Assembly (NCBI RefSeq): GCF_003355455.1
Contig: NZ_CP031357.1
Location: 2,644,501-2,708,500, forward strand
Reading direction: 5' to 3'
DNA length: 64,000 bases
Source: Erythrobacter aureus
GTDB lineage: Bacteria; Pseudomonadota; Alphaproteobacteria; Sphingomonadales; Sphingomonadaceae
Within the stretch, counting starts at the first letter, position 1. Each line of letters opens with the position of its first letter. Positions 1-8,362 of the stretch are shown here, piece after piece. The translations under genes and the position numbers were made by a program. A model generated the notes under the pieces. The model saw only the letters and a list, made by a program, of their open reading frames with translations. It did no database searches and was not told the origin of the DNA.

Positions 1-291
1 TTCTGCACGAGCTGCGCCGATGCCTGTGTGGCCGAGGGTATGGATATGGCGCAGTGCGTCCGCACCTGCCTCGACTGCGCCGATATCTGCGCCGCCACCG
101 CGCGACTGGCCGTGCGTCGCACCGCGCAGAATATCGATGTTCTGCGCAGCCAGCTCGAAACCTGCATCACGGCCTGCGAGACTTGTGCAGCAGAATGCGA
201 AGGCCATGACAATCCACACTGTCAGCTTTGCGCGAAGATGTGCCGCGAATGCGCCGACGATTGCCGCAAGGCCCTGCCGGATGTGAAGTGA
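1..291 (+). CDS. Cys-rich four-helix-bundle copper-binding protein (5' end missing)
   Basis: The reading frame is open from base 1, so the N-terminus lies outside the window. The 96 visible residues hold 16 cysteines, mostly in CxxxC or CxxC spacing on amphipathic helices (for example ETCITACETCAAEC). This is the pattern of the DUF326/Csp family of four-helix bundles, which bind many Cu(I) ions inside the bundle. The likely role is copper storage or buffering. Family members are usually about 110-135 aa, so only a short N-terminal piece is missing, and whether it carried a signal peptide cannot be seen. The next gene starts 75 bp downstream with its own ribosome-binding site. Confidence 0.85.
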   Translation, partial: FCTSCADACVAEGMDMAQCVRTCLDCADICAATARLAVRRTAQNIDVLRSQLETCITACETCAAECEGHDNPHCQLCAKMCRECADDCRKALPDVK

Positions 292-366
292 CGGCGCCCA
301 CGGGCACGCCCCCTTGCCCCGCGCCCGCAAGCCTGCCATCGGCTGGATCGTAACAAAGGAGACAAC

Positions 367-1551
367 ATGGCCGGAATGGTGCCCTTCGCCTGGGACGATC
401 CCTTCAATCTCGACGACCAGCTGACCGAGGACGAGCGGATGATCCGCGACGCCGCGCACGCCTTTGCACAGGGCGAATTGCAGCCGCGAGTGATCGAGAA
501 TTTCAGCAAGGAAGTCGACGATCCCGAACTGTTCCCGATGATGGGCGAAGCTGGCCTGTTGGGCGCGACCGTGCCCGAGGAATATGGCGGCGCAGGTGCA
601 AGCTATGTCGCCTACGGCTTGATCGCGCGCGAGATCGAACGGGTCGATAGCGGCTACCGATCGATGGCCTCGGTCCAGTCCAGCCTCGTGATGTATCCGA
701 TCCATGCCTATGGCTCGGAAGAACAGCGTAAAAAATACCTGCCCGGTCTGGCCAGCGGCCAACTGATCGGTTGCTTCGGCCTGACCGAGCCTGACGCCGG
801 CAGCGATCCGGGCGGGATGAAGACCACTGCCAAGAAGGTCGAAGGCGGCTATGTCATCTCCGGATCCAAGACGTGGATCTCGAACGCGCCCTTTGCCGAT
901 GTCTTCGTGGTCTGGGCGAAGAGCGATGCGCATGGCGGCGGCATTCGCGGTTTCGTGCTCGAAAAGGGTATGAAGGGCCTGTCCGCGCCCAAGATCGAAG
1001 GCAAGCTGTCCTTGCGCGCTTCGACCACCGGCATGATCGTGATGGACGAAGTGGAAGTCGGCGATGATGCCCTGTTGCCAGAAGTGCAGGGTCTCAAAGG
1101 CCCGTTCGGCTGCCTCAACCGCGCGCGTTACGGCATTAGCTGGGGCGCGATGGGCGCCGCCGAATTCTGCCTCCACGCCGCGCGGCAATATGGCCTCGAC
1201 CGGCATCAGTTCGGTGTGCCGCTCGCGTCGAAGCAGCTTTACCAATTGAAGCTGGCCGACATGATCACCGAGATTTCGCTCGGCCTGCAATCCTCCTTGC
1301 GCGTCGGACGGCTGATGGATGAAGGCAAGTTCGCCCCCGAGATGATCTCCATCGTCAAGCGCAACAATGTCGGCAAGGCATTGGATATCGCCCGCAAGTC
1401 GCGCGACATGCATGGCGGCAACGGCATTTCGGAAGAATACCAGGTCATCCGCCACATGGTGAACCTGGAGACGGTCAACACCTATGAAGGCACGCACGAC
1501 GTCCATGCGCTGATCCTGGGCCGGGCGATCACCGGGATCGCCGCGTTTTGA
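367..1551 (+). CDS. gcdH: Glutaryl-CoA dehydrogenase
   Basis: A 394-aa acyl-CoA dehydrogenase. It should oxidatively decarboxylate glutaryl-CoA to crotonyl-CoA in lysine/tryptophan breakdown, passing electrons to ETF. The FAD-binding motif GLTEPDAGSDP and the C-terminal NTYEGTHDVHALILGRAITG block are typical of the glutaryl-CoA dehydrogenase branch; the catalytic base is Glu374 in TYEGTHD. The length is normal. The start is supported by AAAGGAG just upstream of the ATG. The stop codon overlaps the TTG start of the following isomerase gene, so the two are probably co-transcribed. Other short-chain acyl-CoA dehydrogenases are possible but less likely. Confidence 0.92.
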   Translation: MAGMVPFAWDDPFNLDDQLTEDERMIRDAAHAFAQGELQPRVIENFSKEVDDPELFPMMGEAGLLGATVPEEYGGAGASYVAYGLIAREIERVDSGYRSMASVQSSLVMYPIHAYGSEEQRKKYLPGLASGQLIGCFGLTEPDAGSDPGGMKTTAKKVEGGYVISGSKTWISNAPFADVFVVWAKSDAHGGGIRGFVLEKGMKGLSAPKIEGKLSLRASTTGMIVMDEVEVGDDALLPEVQGLKGPFGCLNRARYGISWGAMGAAEFCLHAARQYGLDRHQFGVPLASKQLYQLKLADMITEISLGLQSSLRVGRLMDEGKFAPEMISIVKRNNVGKALDIARKSRDMHGGNGISEEYQVIRHMVNLETVNTYEGTHDVHALILGRAITGIAAF

Positions 1552-2192
1552 TAAGGCTCCATGGATATTATCGCAGCTCGACCAGCTATCGCCTGCGCAT
1601 CGCGCTGGAATTGAAAGGGCTGGAATACGAATACGTCCCGGTGAACCTGCTCAAGTCCGAACAAAAGGGAAAGGATTTCACCAAGCGCAATCCATTCGGT
1701 TCGGTTCCGCTCCTCGAGGTCGACGGCAAGGATTACGTCCAGTCGATGGCGCAAATCGAATGGCTCGACGAAGCCTATCCCGACAAGCCGCTGCTGTCTG
1801 GGGACGTGTCGGATCGCTACATCGCGCGCGAACTGGCCTATGCCATCGCGACTGAACTGCACGCGCCTTTGAACCTGCCCGTCCTCAAATATCTGGCCAA
1901 CGAACACGGCAAGTCGCAGGAGGACATCGGTGTGTGGTATCGCCACTGGCTCGCGCGCACGCTCGACCCGCTCGAGGCGCGGCTGGCGCAGCTCGACACG
2001 GCTGACTTCCTGTTCGCCAAGCCCGGCTTCTTCGAGGTTTGCCTGCTGCCGCAGGTCTACAATGCGCGGCGGTTCGGTTTCGACTTCGGCGACAAGCCGC
2101 ATATCACCCGGATCGAAAGCGCCTGCCTCGCATTGCCCGAATTCCAGCGCGCACATCCGGACAACCAACCCGACAATCCCGAGAGGACCTGA
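1548..2192 (+). CDS. maiA: Maleylacetoacetate isomerase (zeta-class GST)
   Basis: A 214-aa glutathione transferase-fold protein. The N-terminal motif SSTSYRLRIAL matches the zeta-class signature (SSxSxRxRIAL) with its catalytic serines, and QSMAQIEWLDE is the glutathione-binding segment. It should isomerise maleylacetoacetate to fumarylacetoacetate in tyrosine/homogentisate breakdown, and the next gene supplies the following step. The start is an unusual TTG overlapping the gcdH stop (TTGA); no in-frame ATG is available before the conserved N-terminus (the ATG at 1561 is in another frame). Confidence 0.9.
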   Translation: MIRLHGYYRSSTSYRLRIALELKGLEYEYVPVNLLKSEQKGKDFTKRNPFGSVPLLEVDGKDYVQSMAQIEWLDEAYPDKPLLSGDVSDRYIARELAYAIATELHAPLNLPVLKYLANEHGKSQEDIGVWYRHWLARTLDPLEARLAQLDTADFLFAKPGFFEVCLLPQVYNARRFGFDFGDKPHITRIESACLALPEFQRAHPDNQPDNPERT

Positions 2193-2197
2193 CACCC

Positions 2198-3208
2198 ATG
2201 AAGCTCGCAACACTCAAGGACGGCACGCGCGACGGTAAGCTCGTCGTCGTCTCCAAGGACCTCACCCGCTATTGCGCCGCCGACAACATCGCGCCGACGC
2301 TGCAGGCCGCGCTCGACAATTGGGACGAGATCGCGCCCAAGCTTGAGGCGCTCTATACCGATGTCGAACACCAGGCGGTGCCCTGCGAGCGTTTCCATGA
2401 GCGCGAGGCGCATTCACCGCTCCCGCGTGCCTATCAGTGGGCCGATGGCTCGGCCTACATCAACCATGTCGAGCTGGTGCGCAAAGCGCGCGGCGCCGAA
2501 GTGCCCGAAAGCTTCTACCACGACCCGCTGATGTATCAGGGCGGCTCCGACAACTTCCTCGCTCCACGCGACGACATCCCGCTGAAGGACACTAAGTGGG
2601 GCTGCGACATGGAAGGCGAGATCGCGGTCGTCACTGACGATGTGCCGATGGGCGTCACCAGTGAACAGGCCGCCAACCACATCAAGTTGGTCATGCTGGT
2701 CAACGATGTGTCGCTGCGCGGCCTGATCCCGGGTGAACTGGCCAAGGGCTTCGGCTTCTTCCAGTCCAAGCCCGCCAGCGCCTTCAGCCCCGTCGCGGTC
2801 ACGCCCGACGAGCTGGGCGATGCGTGGAAAGGCAGCGTCATCCACCTGCCGCTGATGGTCGATTACAATGGCGAGCCCTTCGGCCGCGCCAATGCCGGGG
2901 TCGATGCGACCTTCAGCCTCGCCGATCTCGTCGCCCATGCGGCGAAGACCCGCAATCTGGGCGCAGGCACGATCATCGGTTCGGGCACGGTCTCGAACCA
3001 GGACGAGAATGGCGGCGCGGGCAAGCCCGTTAGCGAAGGCGGCCTGGGCTATAGCTGCATTGCCGAGATCCGCATGATCGAAACCATTGCCGATGGCGAA
3101 GCCAAGACTCGCTTCATGGCGCCCGGCGACACCGTCCGCGTCGAAATGAAGGATGCCGAAGGGCATTCGATCTTCGGCGCGATCGAACAGGAAGTGGTCG
3201 CCGCCTGA
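2198..3208 (+). CDS. fahA: Fumarylacetoacetate hydrolase family protein
   Basis: A 336-aa protein of the short bacterial fumarylacetoacetase type, which splits fumarylacetoacetate into fumarate and acetoacetate. FAH-fold metal-site features are visible: the WGCDMEGEIAVV segment with metal-ligand acids, followed by VMLVNDVSLR. The start chosen is the ATG five bases after the maiA stop, preceded by GAGAGGA; the open frame extends upstream only inside maiA. Together with maiA it forms the last two steps of homogentisate degradation. Homogentisate dioxygenase itself is not in this window. Confidence 0.92.
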   Translation: MKLATLKDGTRDGKLVVVSKDLTRYCAADNIAPTLQAALDNWDEIAPKLEALYTDVEHQAVPCERFHEREAHSPLPRAYQWADGSAYINHVELVRKARGAEVPESFYHDPLMYQGGSDNFLAPRDDIPLKDTKWGCDMEGEIAVVTDDVPMGVTSEQAANHIKLVMLVNDVSLRGLIPGELAKGFGFFQSKPASAFSPVAVTPDELGDAWKGSVIHLPLMVDYNGEPFGRANAGVDATFSLADLVAHAAKTRNLGAGTIIGSGTVSNQDENGGAGKPVSEGGLGYSCIAEIRMIETIADGEAKTRFMAPGDTVRVEMKDAEGHSIFGAIEQEVVAA

Positions 3209-3233
3209 CACTCGGGGAGGCAGGTGGTGGCCG

Positions 3234-3764
3234 TTAGTGCCGCCCCTGCGCTTCCGGGTCGAACCGCAGCGTAAGAAAGCGGGCATCCGCGCCATAGCCG
3301 GCAAGCTTGCCTTCGCTCGCCTGCGTATCGCGGAAGCCGAACCGGCGCCAGAACGGCGCGGAATCGGCTACGGCGATCAGGCTGACCGAGGCCAGACCTG
3401 TCTCGCGTGCGTGCCGGATTATATGTGGCACGATAATACCGGCTGCCCCCAGGCCGCGCGCGCCGGGGAGGAGCGCCAGATCGTGAAGGTAGAAGGTGTC
3501 CGGACGAACGGGCAGACGCTCGATCCGTGCATCGAGCGGCAGAGGTTCCGCCTCGAGCCAGGGATGCCCGATACAATACCCCGCCACCGTGCCGTCGCGC
3601 TCCAGCACGAAGGCTCCGGCGGGATAAAGCGCCTGCCGGTCGGCAAAGACCGCGCGGTTTTCCGGCAGGGTGGGATGAACCGCCTCGGATATGCCATGAA
3701 CCCGGTCGATGTCCCCGGTGCCCATAGCCCGCCATGGTCCAAGCCCACCCATCTGGGTGCTCAT
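3234..3764 (-). CDS. GNAT family N-acetyltransferase
   Basis: A 176-aa GNAT-fold protein. It has the central beta4 segment TFYLHDLALLPGARGLGAAGII, in which the acetyl-CoA pyrophosphate loop (R/Q-x-x-G-x-G/A) is recognisable, and a C-terminal FWRRFGF motif typical of small-molecule or protein N-acetyltransferases. The substrate cannot be told. The ATG overlaps the stop of the upstream acyl-CoA dehydrogenase (TGATG), so it is translationally coupled to that gene. It converges on fahA with 25 bp between them. Confidence 0.8.
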   Translation of the reverse strand: MSTQMGGLGPWRAMGTGDIDRVHGISEAVHPTLPENRAVFADRQALYPAGAFVLERDGTVAGYCIGHPWLEAEPLPLDARIERLPVRPDTFYLHDLALLPGARGLGAAGIIVPHIIRHARETGLASVSLIAVADSAPFWRRFGFRDTQASEGKLAGYGADARFLTLRFDPEAQGRH

Positions 3765-4927
3765 CACATCGAGCGGGCGATGAGCATCTTCATGACTTCG
3801 TTCGATCCGCCGAAGATGCGGGTGATGCGTGCGTCACGGTACATTTTGGCGATGGGATATTCGTTGATGTAGCCTGCGCCGCCGTGAAGCTGGAGGCACT
3901 TGTCGACCACCTCGCTCTGCAACTCGGTGACCCAGTATTTGGCCATCGCCGCCGTGGCGACATCGAGTTCGCCCTTGAGCAGTTTGGCAATGCAGTCATT
4001 TACGAAGATGCGCGCCGCGGTGCCGCGCGCCTTGAGGTCCGCGAGCACGAACTGCGTGTTCTGGAAATCCCAGATCGTCTGGCCAAAGGCCTTGCGGCTC
4101 TTGACGTATTCGACCGTGACATCGAGCGCCTTCTCGATCCCCGTCGCCGCGCCCATCGCGATGACCAGGCGTTCCTGCGCCAGCTCGCCCATCAGCTGGT
4201 AGAAGCCCTTGCCTTCGACCCCGCCGAGCACGTTTTCGGCCGGCACGAAGACGTTGTCGAAGAACAGCTCCGACGTGTCCGCAGCGTCGAGCCCGATCTT
4301 GTCGAGCTTCTTGCCGCGCTCGAAACCTTCCGCCCCTTCGGTCTCGAGCAGCAGGAGCGAGATGCCCTTGGCGCGCTCGTTCGGGTCGGTCTTGGCGACG
4401 ACCACGATGAAATCCGCGGTCTGGCCGTTGGAGATGTAGGTCTTGGCCCCGTTGATGCGGTATCCGTTGCCATCCTTGAGTGCGGTGGTGGTGATCGACT
4501 GAAGATCGGACCCCACACCCGGTTCGGTCATGGCAATGGCGCTGACCAGTTCGCCGGTCACGAGCTTGGGAAGGTACTTCTTCTTCTGCTCTTCGGTGCC
4601 ATGCCGCACGAGATATGGGAGGATGATCGTATTGTGCAGGCTGGCGGCGAATCCATCGACACCGTGCTTGGCCTGCTGATCGATGACCACCATGTCGTGA
4701 CGGAAATCACCGCCATGGCCGCCATATTCCTCTGGCACCGACACGCCGAGCAGACCTGCCGCCCCCGCCTCGTTCCAGAATTCGCGTTCTACCTGGCCGT
4801 CCTCGCGCCATTTCTCCACCCGCTTTTCCGGCGCGTGTTGTTGGTAGAACTTGCCCACGGCGTCGGCGAAGATGGCGATTTCCTCGTCTTCCATGAACTC
4901 GGGCTGGGGTACGTCGATTACGGGCAT
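3764..4927 (-). CDS. Acyl-CoA dehydrogenase (long-chain / isovaleryl type)
   Basis: A 387-aa FAD enzyme of fatty-acid or branched-chain acyl-CoA oxidation. The FAD motif MTEPGVGSDLQS is present. The helix-K catalytic Glu seen in medium-chain enzymes is replaced by Gly (FGGSNEV), while a Glu stands at position 252 in ELAQERLVIA. That is where long-chain and isovaleryl-CoA dehydrogenases carry their catalytic base, so it most likely belongs to that branch. It is followed by a coupled GNAT gene and preceded by an enoyl-CoA hydratase on the same strand, consistent with a beta-oxidation operon. Confidence 0.9.
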   Translation of the reverse strand: MPVIDVPQPEFMEDEEIAIFADAVGKFYQQHAPEKRVEKWREDGQVEREFWNEAGAAGLLGVSVPEEYGGHGGDFRHDMVVIDQQAKHGVDGFAASLHNTIILPYLVRHGTEEQKKKYLPKLVTGELVSAIAMTEPGVGSDLQSITTTALKDGNGYRINGAKTYISNGQTADFIVVVAKTDPNERAKGISLLLLETEGAEGFERGKKLDKIGLDAADTSELFFDNVFVPAENVLGGVEGKGFYQLMGELAQERLVIAMGAATGIEKALDVTVEYVKSRKAFGQTIWDFQNTQFVLADLKARGTAARIFVNDCIAKLLKGELDVATAAMAKYWVTELQSEVVDKCLQLHGGAGYINEYPIAKMYRDARITRIFGGSNEVMKMLIARSM

Positions 4928-4971
4928 CTCTCGGGTTCCTCTCGAATATCTTTATGGCGTGCCGAAGGGTC

Positions 4972-5733
4972 TTACTTGCCCTTCCAATTCGGCTTGCGCT
5001 TTTCGGCGAAGGCGGCAGCGCCTTCGCGGGCGTCTTCCGATATAAAGACCGGCGCGATCAGCTGCGTCTGGCGGGTATAGCGCTCTTCCATCGGCCAGCC
5101 GCGCGATTGCTTGATGACCTGCTTCGAGACGCGAACCGCCAGCGGGCCGTTGGCGACAATGCTGGCGGCAAGTTCTTTCGCGCCCGCCAGCGCGCCGCTC
5201 TCGGTCACGCGGTTGATCAGGCCGAGCTCATAGGCACGGGCTGCGTCGATGAAATCGCCGGTCAGCGCCAGCTCCATCGCGATCCTCTCGGGGATCTGGT
5301 CGGGCAGCATCATCACGCCGCCCGCAGCTGCCACAAGGCCACGCTTCACTTCCGGAATGCCGAATTTCGCGCCCGCATTGGCGACCACGAGATCGCAGGC
5401 GATCATGAGTTCCAGACCGCCAGCCAGTGCATAGCCTTCCACCGCCGCGATCAACGGCTTTTCGGGCGGCTTCTGCACGATACCGCCAAAGCCGCGACCT
5501 TCGATGCTCGGCGATTCGCCGCGCAGGAAGCCTTTCAGGTCCATGCCCGAGCAGAAGGTCCCGCCCGCGCCCGTCAGAATGCCGACGCGCAGGCTGTCGT
5601 CGCTGTCGAGCCGGTCCATCGCCGCGGCAATCCCCTCGGCGGCAGCCTTGGTCATCGCGTTCTTGGCTTCGGGCCGGTTGATCGTGACGACGAGAATGCC
5701 GTCCTCTTCGCTCGTCAGGACTTCCTCGGACAT
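4972..5733 (-). CDS. Enoyl-CoA hydratase/isomerase (crotonase fold)
   Basis: A 253-aa crotonase. The oxyanion-hole segment GTFCSGMDLKG and both catalytic acids of hydratases are present (GGLELMIACD and GIPEVKRGL), so real hydratase activity is expected. The start is the ATG preceded by GGGAGAG; an upstream in-frame ATG exists but its extension has no crotonase character and lies in the divergent promoter region. It lies upstream of the acyl-CoA dehydrogenase and is divergent from a thiolase, together giving three of the four beta-oxidation activities. Confidence 0.9.
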   Translation of the reverse strand: MSEEVLTSEEDGILVVTINRPEAKNAMTKAAAEGIAAAMDRLDSDDSLRVGILTGAGGTFCSGMDLKGFLRGESPSIEGRGFGGIVQKPPEKPLIAAVEGYALAGGLELMIACDLVVANAGAKFGIPEVKRGLVAAAGGVMMLPDQIPERIAMELALTGDFIDAARAYELGLINRVTESGALAGAKELAASIVANGPLAVRVSKQVIKQSRGWPMEERYTRQTQLIAPVFISEDAREGAAAFAEKRKPNWKGK

Positions 5734-5849
5734 AGCTGCTCTCTCCCATTTCAATTCGAAACTTGTCTTGCACCCTTGCTGCTCGACGTTTACGCAAACG
5801 TCAACCGGCATTTGCCGCACAAAACGACAAGTCGAGAGGAGTTCACACC

Positions 5850-7118
5850 ATGGCCGAAGCCTATATCATCGATGCTGTCCGCACCCCGCGCGGGATTGGC
5901 AAGCAGGGCAAAGGCGCGCTTGCGCATATGCATCCGCAGCATCTGGCCGCGACCTGCCTTAAGGCGATCAAGGACCGCAACGATCTCGATACGGCGACGG
6001 TCGACGACGTGATCTGGTCGGTCAGCACGCAGGACGGCATGCAGGCGGGCGATCTTGGCCGGATGGCCGCGCTCGACGCAGGCTACGACATCACCTCATC
6101 GGGCACCACGCTCGATCGTTTCTGCGGCGGCGGCATCACCAGCGTCGCGCTGGCTGCCGCGCAGGTGATGAGCGGGATGGAAGACTGTGTGGTCGCGGGC
6201 GGCACCGAGATGATGAGCCTCACCGCGCAGATGTCGAAGGACAAGATGGCCGCTGGGCTCAAGCCGCCAATGATGGGCAGCTATAACCAGCGCCTTATGC
6301 GCACTCATCCGCAGAGCCACCAGGGCGTGTGCGGCGACGCCATCGCGACAATCGAGGGCTTTACGCGCGAGGAGCTGGATGAAGTCGGCTTCCGCAGCCA
6401 GCAGCGCGCCGCCAAGGCGATCGAGGAAGGCCGCTTCGACAAATCGGTCGTCCCGGTGAAGGACGACGATGGCAATGTCGTGCTCGACAAGGAAGAATAT
6501 CCGCGTCCCGGCACGACCATGGAAACGCTTGGCCAGCTCGAACCGGCCTTTGCCAAGATTGCCAATGTCCCGCTCGACAAGAACGGCACCACCTTTGCCG
6601 GGCTGGTCAACGCCAAATATCCCGACGTCGAGATCCAGCACTTCCACCACGCGGGCAACAGTTCGGGCGTCGTCGATGGCGCGGCTGCGGTGCTGGTCGC
6701 CAGCAAGGATTATGCGCAAAAACACGGTCTCAAGCCACGCGCGCGCATCGTGGCCACGGCGAACATGGGCGATGATCCCACGCTGATGCTTAACGCTCCC
6801 GTCCCGGCGGCCAAGAAGGTGCTGGAGAAGGCCGGCCTCACCAAGGACGACATTGATCTTTACGAAATCAACGAGGCGTTCGCGGTCGTCGCCGCCAAAT
6901 TCGTGCGCGATCTCGATCTTGACTGGGACAAGGTCAATGTGAATGGCGGCTCGATCGCATTGGGCCACCCGATCGGTGCCACGGGCTCGATCCTCATCGG
7001 CACGATGGTCGACGAGCTGGAACGCCAGGACAAGCGCTATGGCCTCGTAACCATGTGCGCAGCGGGCGGCATGGCCCCCGCGATCATCATCGAGCGCGTG
7101 ACCGATTTCGTCGACTGA
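5850..7118 (+). CDS. Acetyl-CoA C-acyltransferase (thiolase)
   Basis: A 422-aa thiolase that cleaves 3-ketoacyl-CoA (or forms acetoacetyl-CoA). The acyl-accepting Cys92 lies in DRFCGGG, His373 in GHPIGATG and the second catalytic Cys403 in TMCAAGGM. The start is the ATG after GAGAGGAG. It is divergent from the enoyl-CoA hydratase, with a 116-bp intergenic region that should hold both promoters. Substrate length preference cannot be decided from sequence. Confidence 0.92.
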   Translation: MAEAYIIDAVRTPRGIGKQGKGALAHMHPQHLAATCLKAIKDRNDLDTATVDDVIWSVSTQDGMQAGDLGRMAALDAGYDITSSGTTLDRFCGGGITSVALAAAQVMSGMEDCVVAGGTEMMSLTAQMSKDKMAAGLKPPMMGSYNQRLMRTHPQSHQGVCGDAIATIEGFTREELDEVGFRSQQRAAKAIEEGRFDKSVVPVKDDDGNVVLDKEEYPRPGTTMETLGQLEPAFAKIANVPLDKNGTTFAGLVNAKYPDVEIQHFHHAGNSSGVVDGAAAVLVASKDYAQKHGLKPRARIVATANMGDDPTLMLNAPVPAAKKVLEKAGLTKDDIDLYEINEAFAVVAAKFVRDLDLDWDKVNVNGGSIALGHPIGATGSILIGTMVDELERQDKRYGLVTMCAAGGMAPAIIIERVTDFVD

Positions 7119-7176
7119 CACCGCCTGAGCATGCGCGCCCTCGCCTAGCTGCACGAAAGCGGCTAGAGGGCGCGCC

Positions 7177-8232
7177 ATGCATTTCCTCGATCAAGCAAAA
7201 ATCTACCTGAAGTCCGGCGCGGGCGGACCCGGTGCCGTCAGTTTCCGGCGCGAAAAATACATCGAATATGGCGGCCCCGATGGCGGCAATGGCGGCAAGG
7301 GCGGCGATATCGTGTTCGAGGCCGTGCAGGGACTTAATACACTGATCGACTTCCGTTACGCGCAGCACTTCAAGGCCAAGCGTGGTGGACACGGCCAAGG
7401 CAAGGATCGCACAGGCGCAGGCGCATCCGACCTCGTGATCGAAGTGCCCGTGGGCACACAGATCCTGTCCGAGGACAAGGAAGAAGTGCTCGCCGATTTC
7501 ACCGAAGTCGGTCAGCGCGTGGTCTTCCTCGAAGGCGGCATGGGCGGGCGCGGGAACGCCAGCTACAAGTCTTCCACCAACCGCGCGCCGCGTCAGCACC
7601 AGCCGGGCGAACCGGGCGAGGAGATGTGGGTGTGGCTGCGTCTCAAGCTGCTGGCCGACGTCGGCCTGCTGGGCCTACCCAATGCGGGCAAGAGCACCTT
7701 CATCAACCAGGTCTCGAACGCCAAGGCCAAGGTGGGGCATTATGCCTTCACCACGCTGGTCCCCAAGCTGGGCGTGGTGACGCACAAGGGGCGCGAATTC
7801 GTGCTCGCCGACATTCCCGGCCTGATCCAAGGCGCCGCCGAGGGCGCCGGCATCGGCGACCGTTTCCTCGGTCATATCGAGCGGTGCCGCGTGCTGATCC
7901 ATCTGATCGACATTTCGGGCGACGATCCGGCGGAAGCCTACAAAACCGTCAATGCCGAGCTCGAGGCTTACGGCGGCGGTCTGGCCGACAAGCCGCAGAT
8001 CGTCGCGCTCAACAAGCTCGACCTCGCCGACGAGGAACTGGGCAATGCGTTTGCCGAGGAACTGCTGGCAGCAGGCGCGGAAAAGGTCTTTCCCATCTCG
8101 GGTGCGACGGGCGCCGGGATTTCCGATCTGTTGGACGGTGTGCTGGCCTATCTGCCCGACCGCACTTCGACCGAAACCCATGCCGAGGAAGTCGAGGATG
8201 AGAGCGACTCGCCCGACTGGTCGCCGATCTGA
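7177..8232 (+). CDS. obgE: Obg family GTPase (ribosome assembly / stress)
   Basis: 351 aa. The N-terminal glycine-rich Obg fold covers about residues 1-158 (repeated GGxGG segments). It is followed by a G domain with G1 GLPNAGKST, G2 FTTLVP, G3 DIPGLIQGA, G4 NKLD and G5 SGATG. Obg GTPases act in large-subunit assembly and ppGpp-linked control and are normally essential. The short acidic C-terminal tail is common in alphaproteobacteria. The next gene is proB, a common neighbour. Confidence 0.97.
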   Translation: MHFLDQAKIYLKSGAGGPGAVSFRREKYIEYGGPDGGNGGKGGDIVFEAVQGLNTLIDFRYAQHFKAKRGGHGQGKDRTGAGASDLVIEVPVGTQILSEDKEEVLADFTEVGQRVVFLEGGMGGRGNASYKSSTNRAPRQHQPGEPGEEMWVWLRLKLLADVGLLGLPNAGKSTFINQVSNAKAKVGHYAFTTLVPKLGVVTHKGREFVLADIPGLIQGAAEGAGIGDRFLGHIERCRVLIHLIDISGDDPAEAYKTVNAELEAYGGGLADKPQIVALNKLDLADEELGNAFAEELLAAGAEKVFPISGATGAGISDLLDGVLAYLPDRTSTETHAEEVEDESDSPDWSPI

Positions 8233-8254
8233 CCTTTCAAGGGCTCAACATTTC

Positions 8255-8361
8255 GTCACCCCCGCAAAGGCGCGGGTCCCGCTAAATCTTCGGTTCTAGG
8301 CTTGAAGAAAAGCGGGATTCCCGCTTTCACCTCCGGTCAGCTGCGCTTCTGCGGGAATGAC
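8255..8361. repeat. REP-like palindromic intergenic element
   Basis: A GTCAC..CGCAAAGGCGCGGGTCCCGC arm at the left is mirrored by GCGGGAATGAC at the right, with a perfect inner inverted repeat (AGCGGGA-T-TCCCGCT, 8311-8325). This is the look of the short extragenic palindromes common in sphingomonads, with terminal GTCAT/C...GAC. The element fills most of the gap between obgE and proB, and its right end runs into the proB start codon. The inner hairpin followed by TTT could also terminate obgE transcripts. Confidence 0.6.
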
Positions 8362-8362
8362 A

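Noticed and set aside
3734..5080. 448-aa open frame antisense to the acyl-CoA dehydrogenase
   Set aside because: Same reason; the opposite strand carries clear FAD and catalytic motifs.
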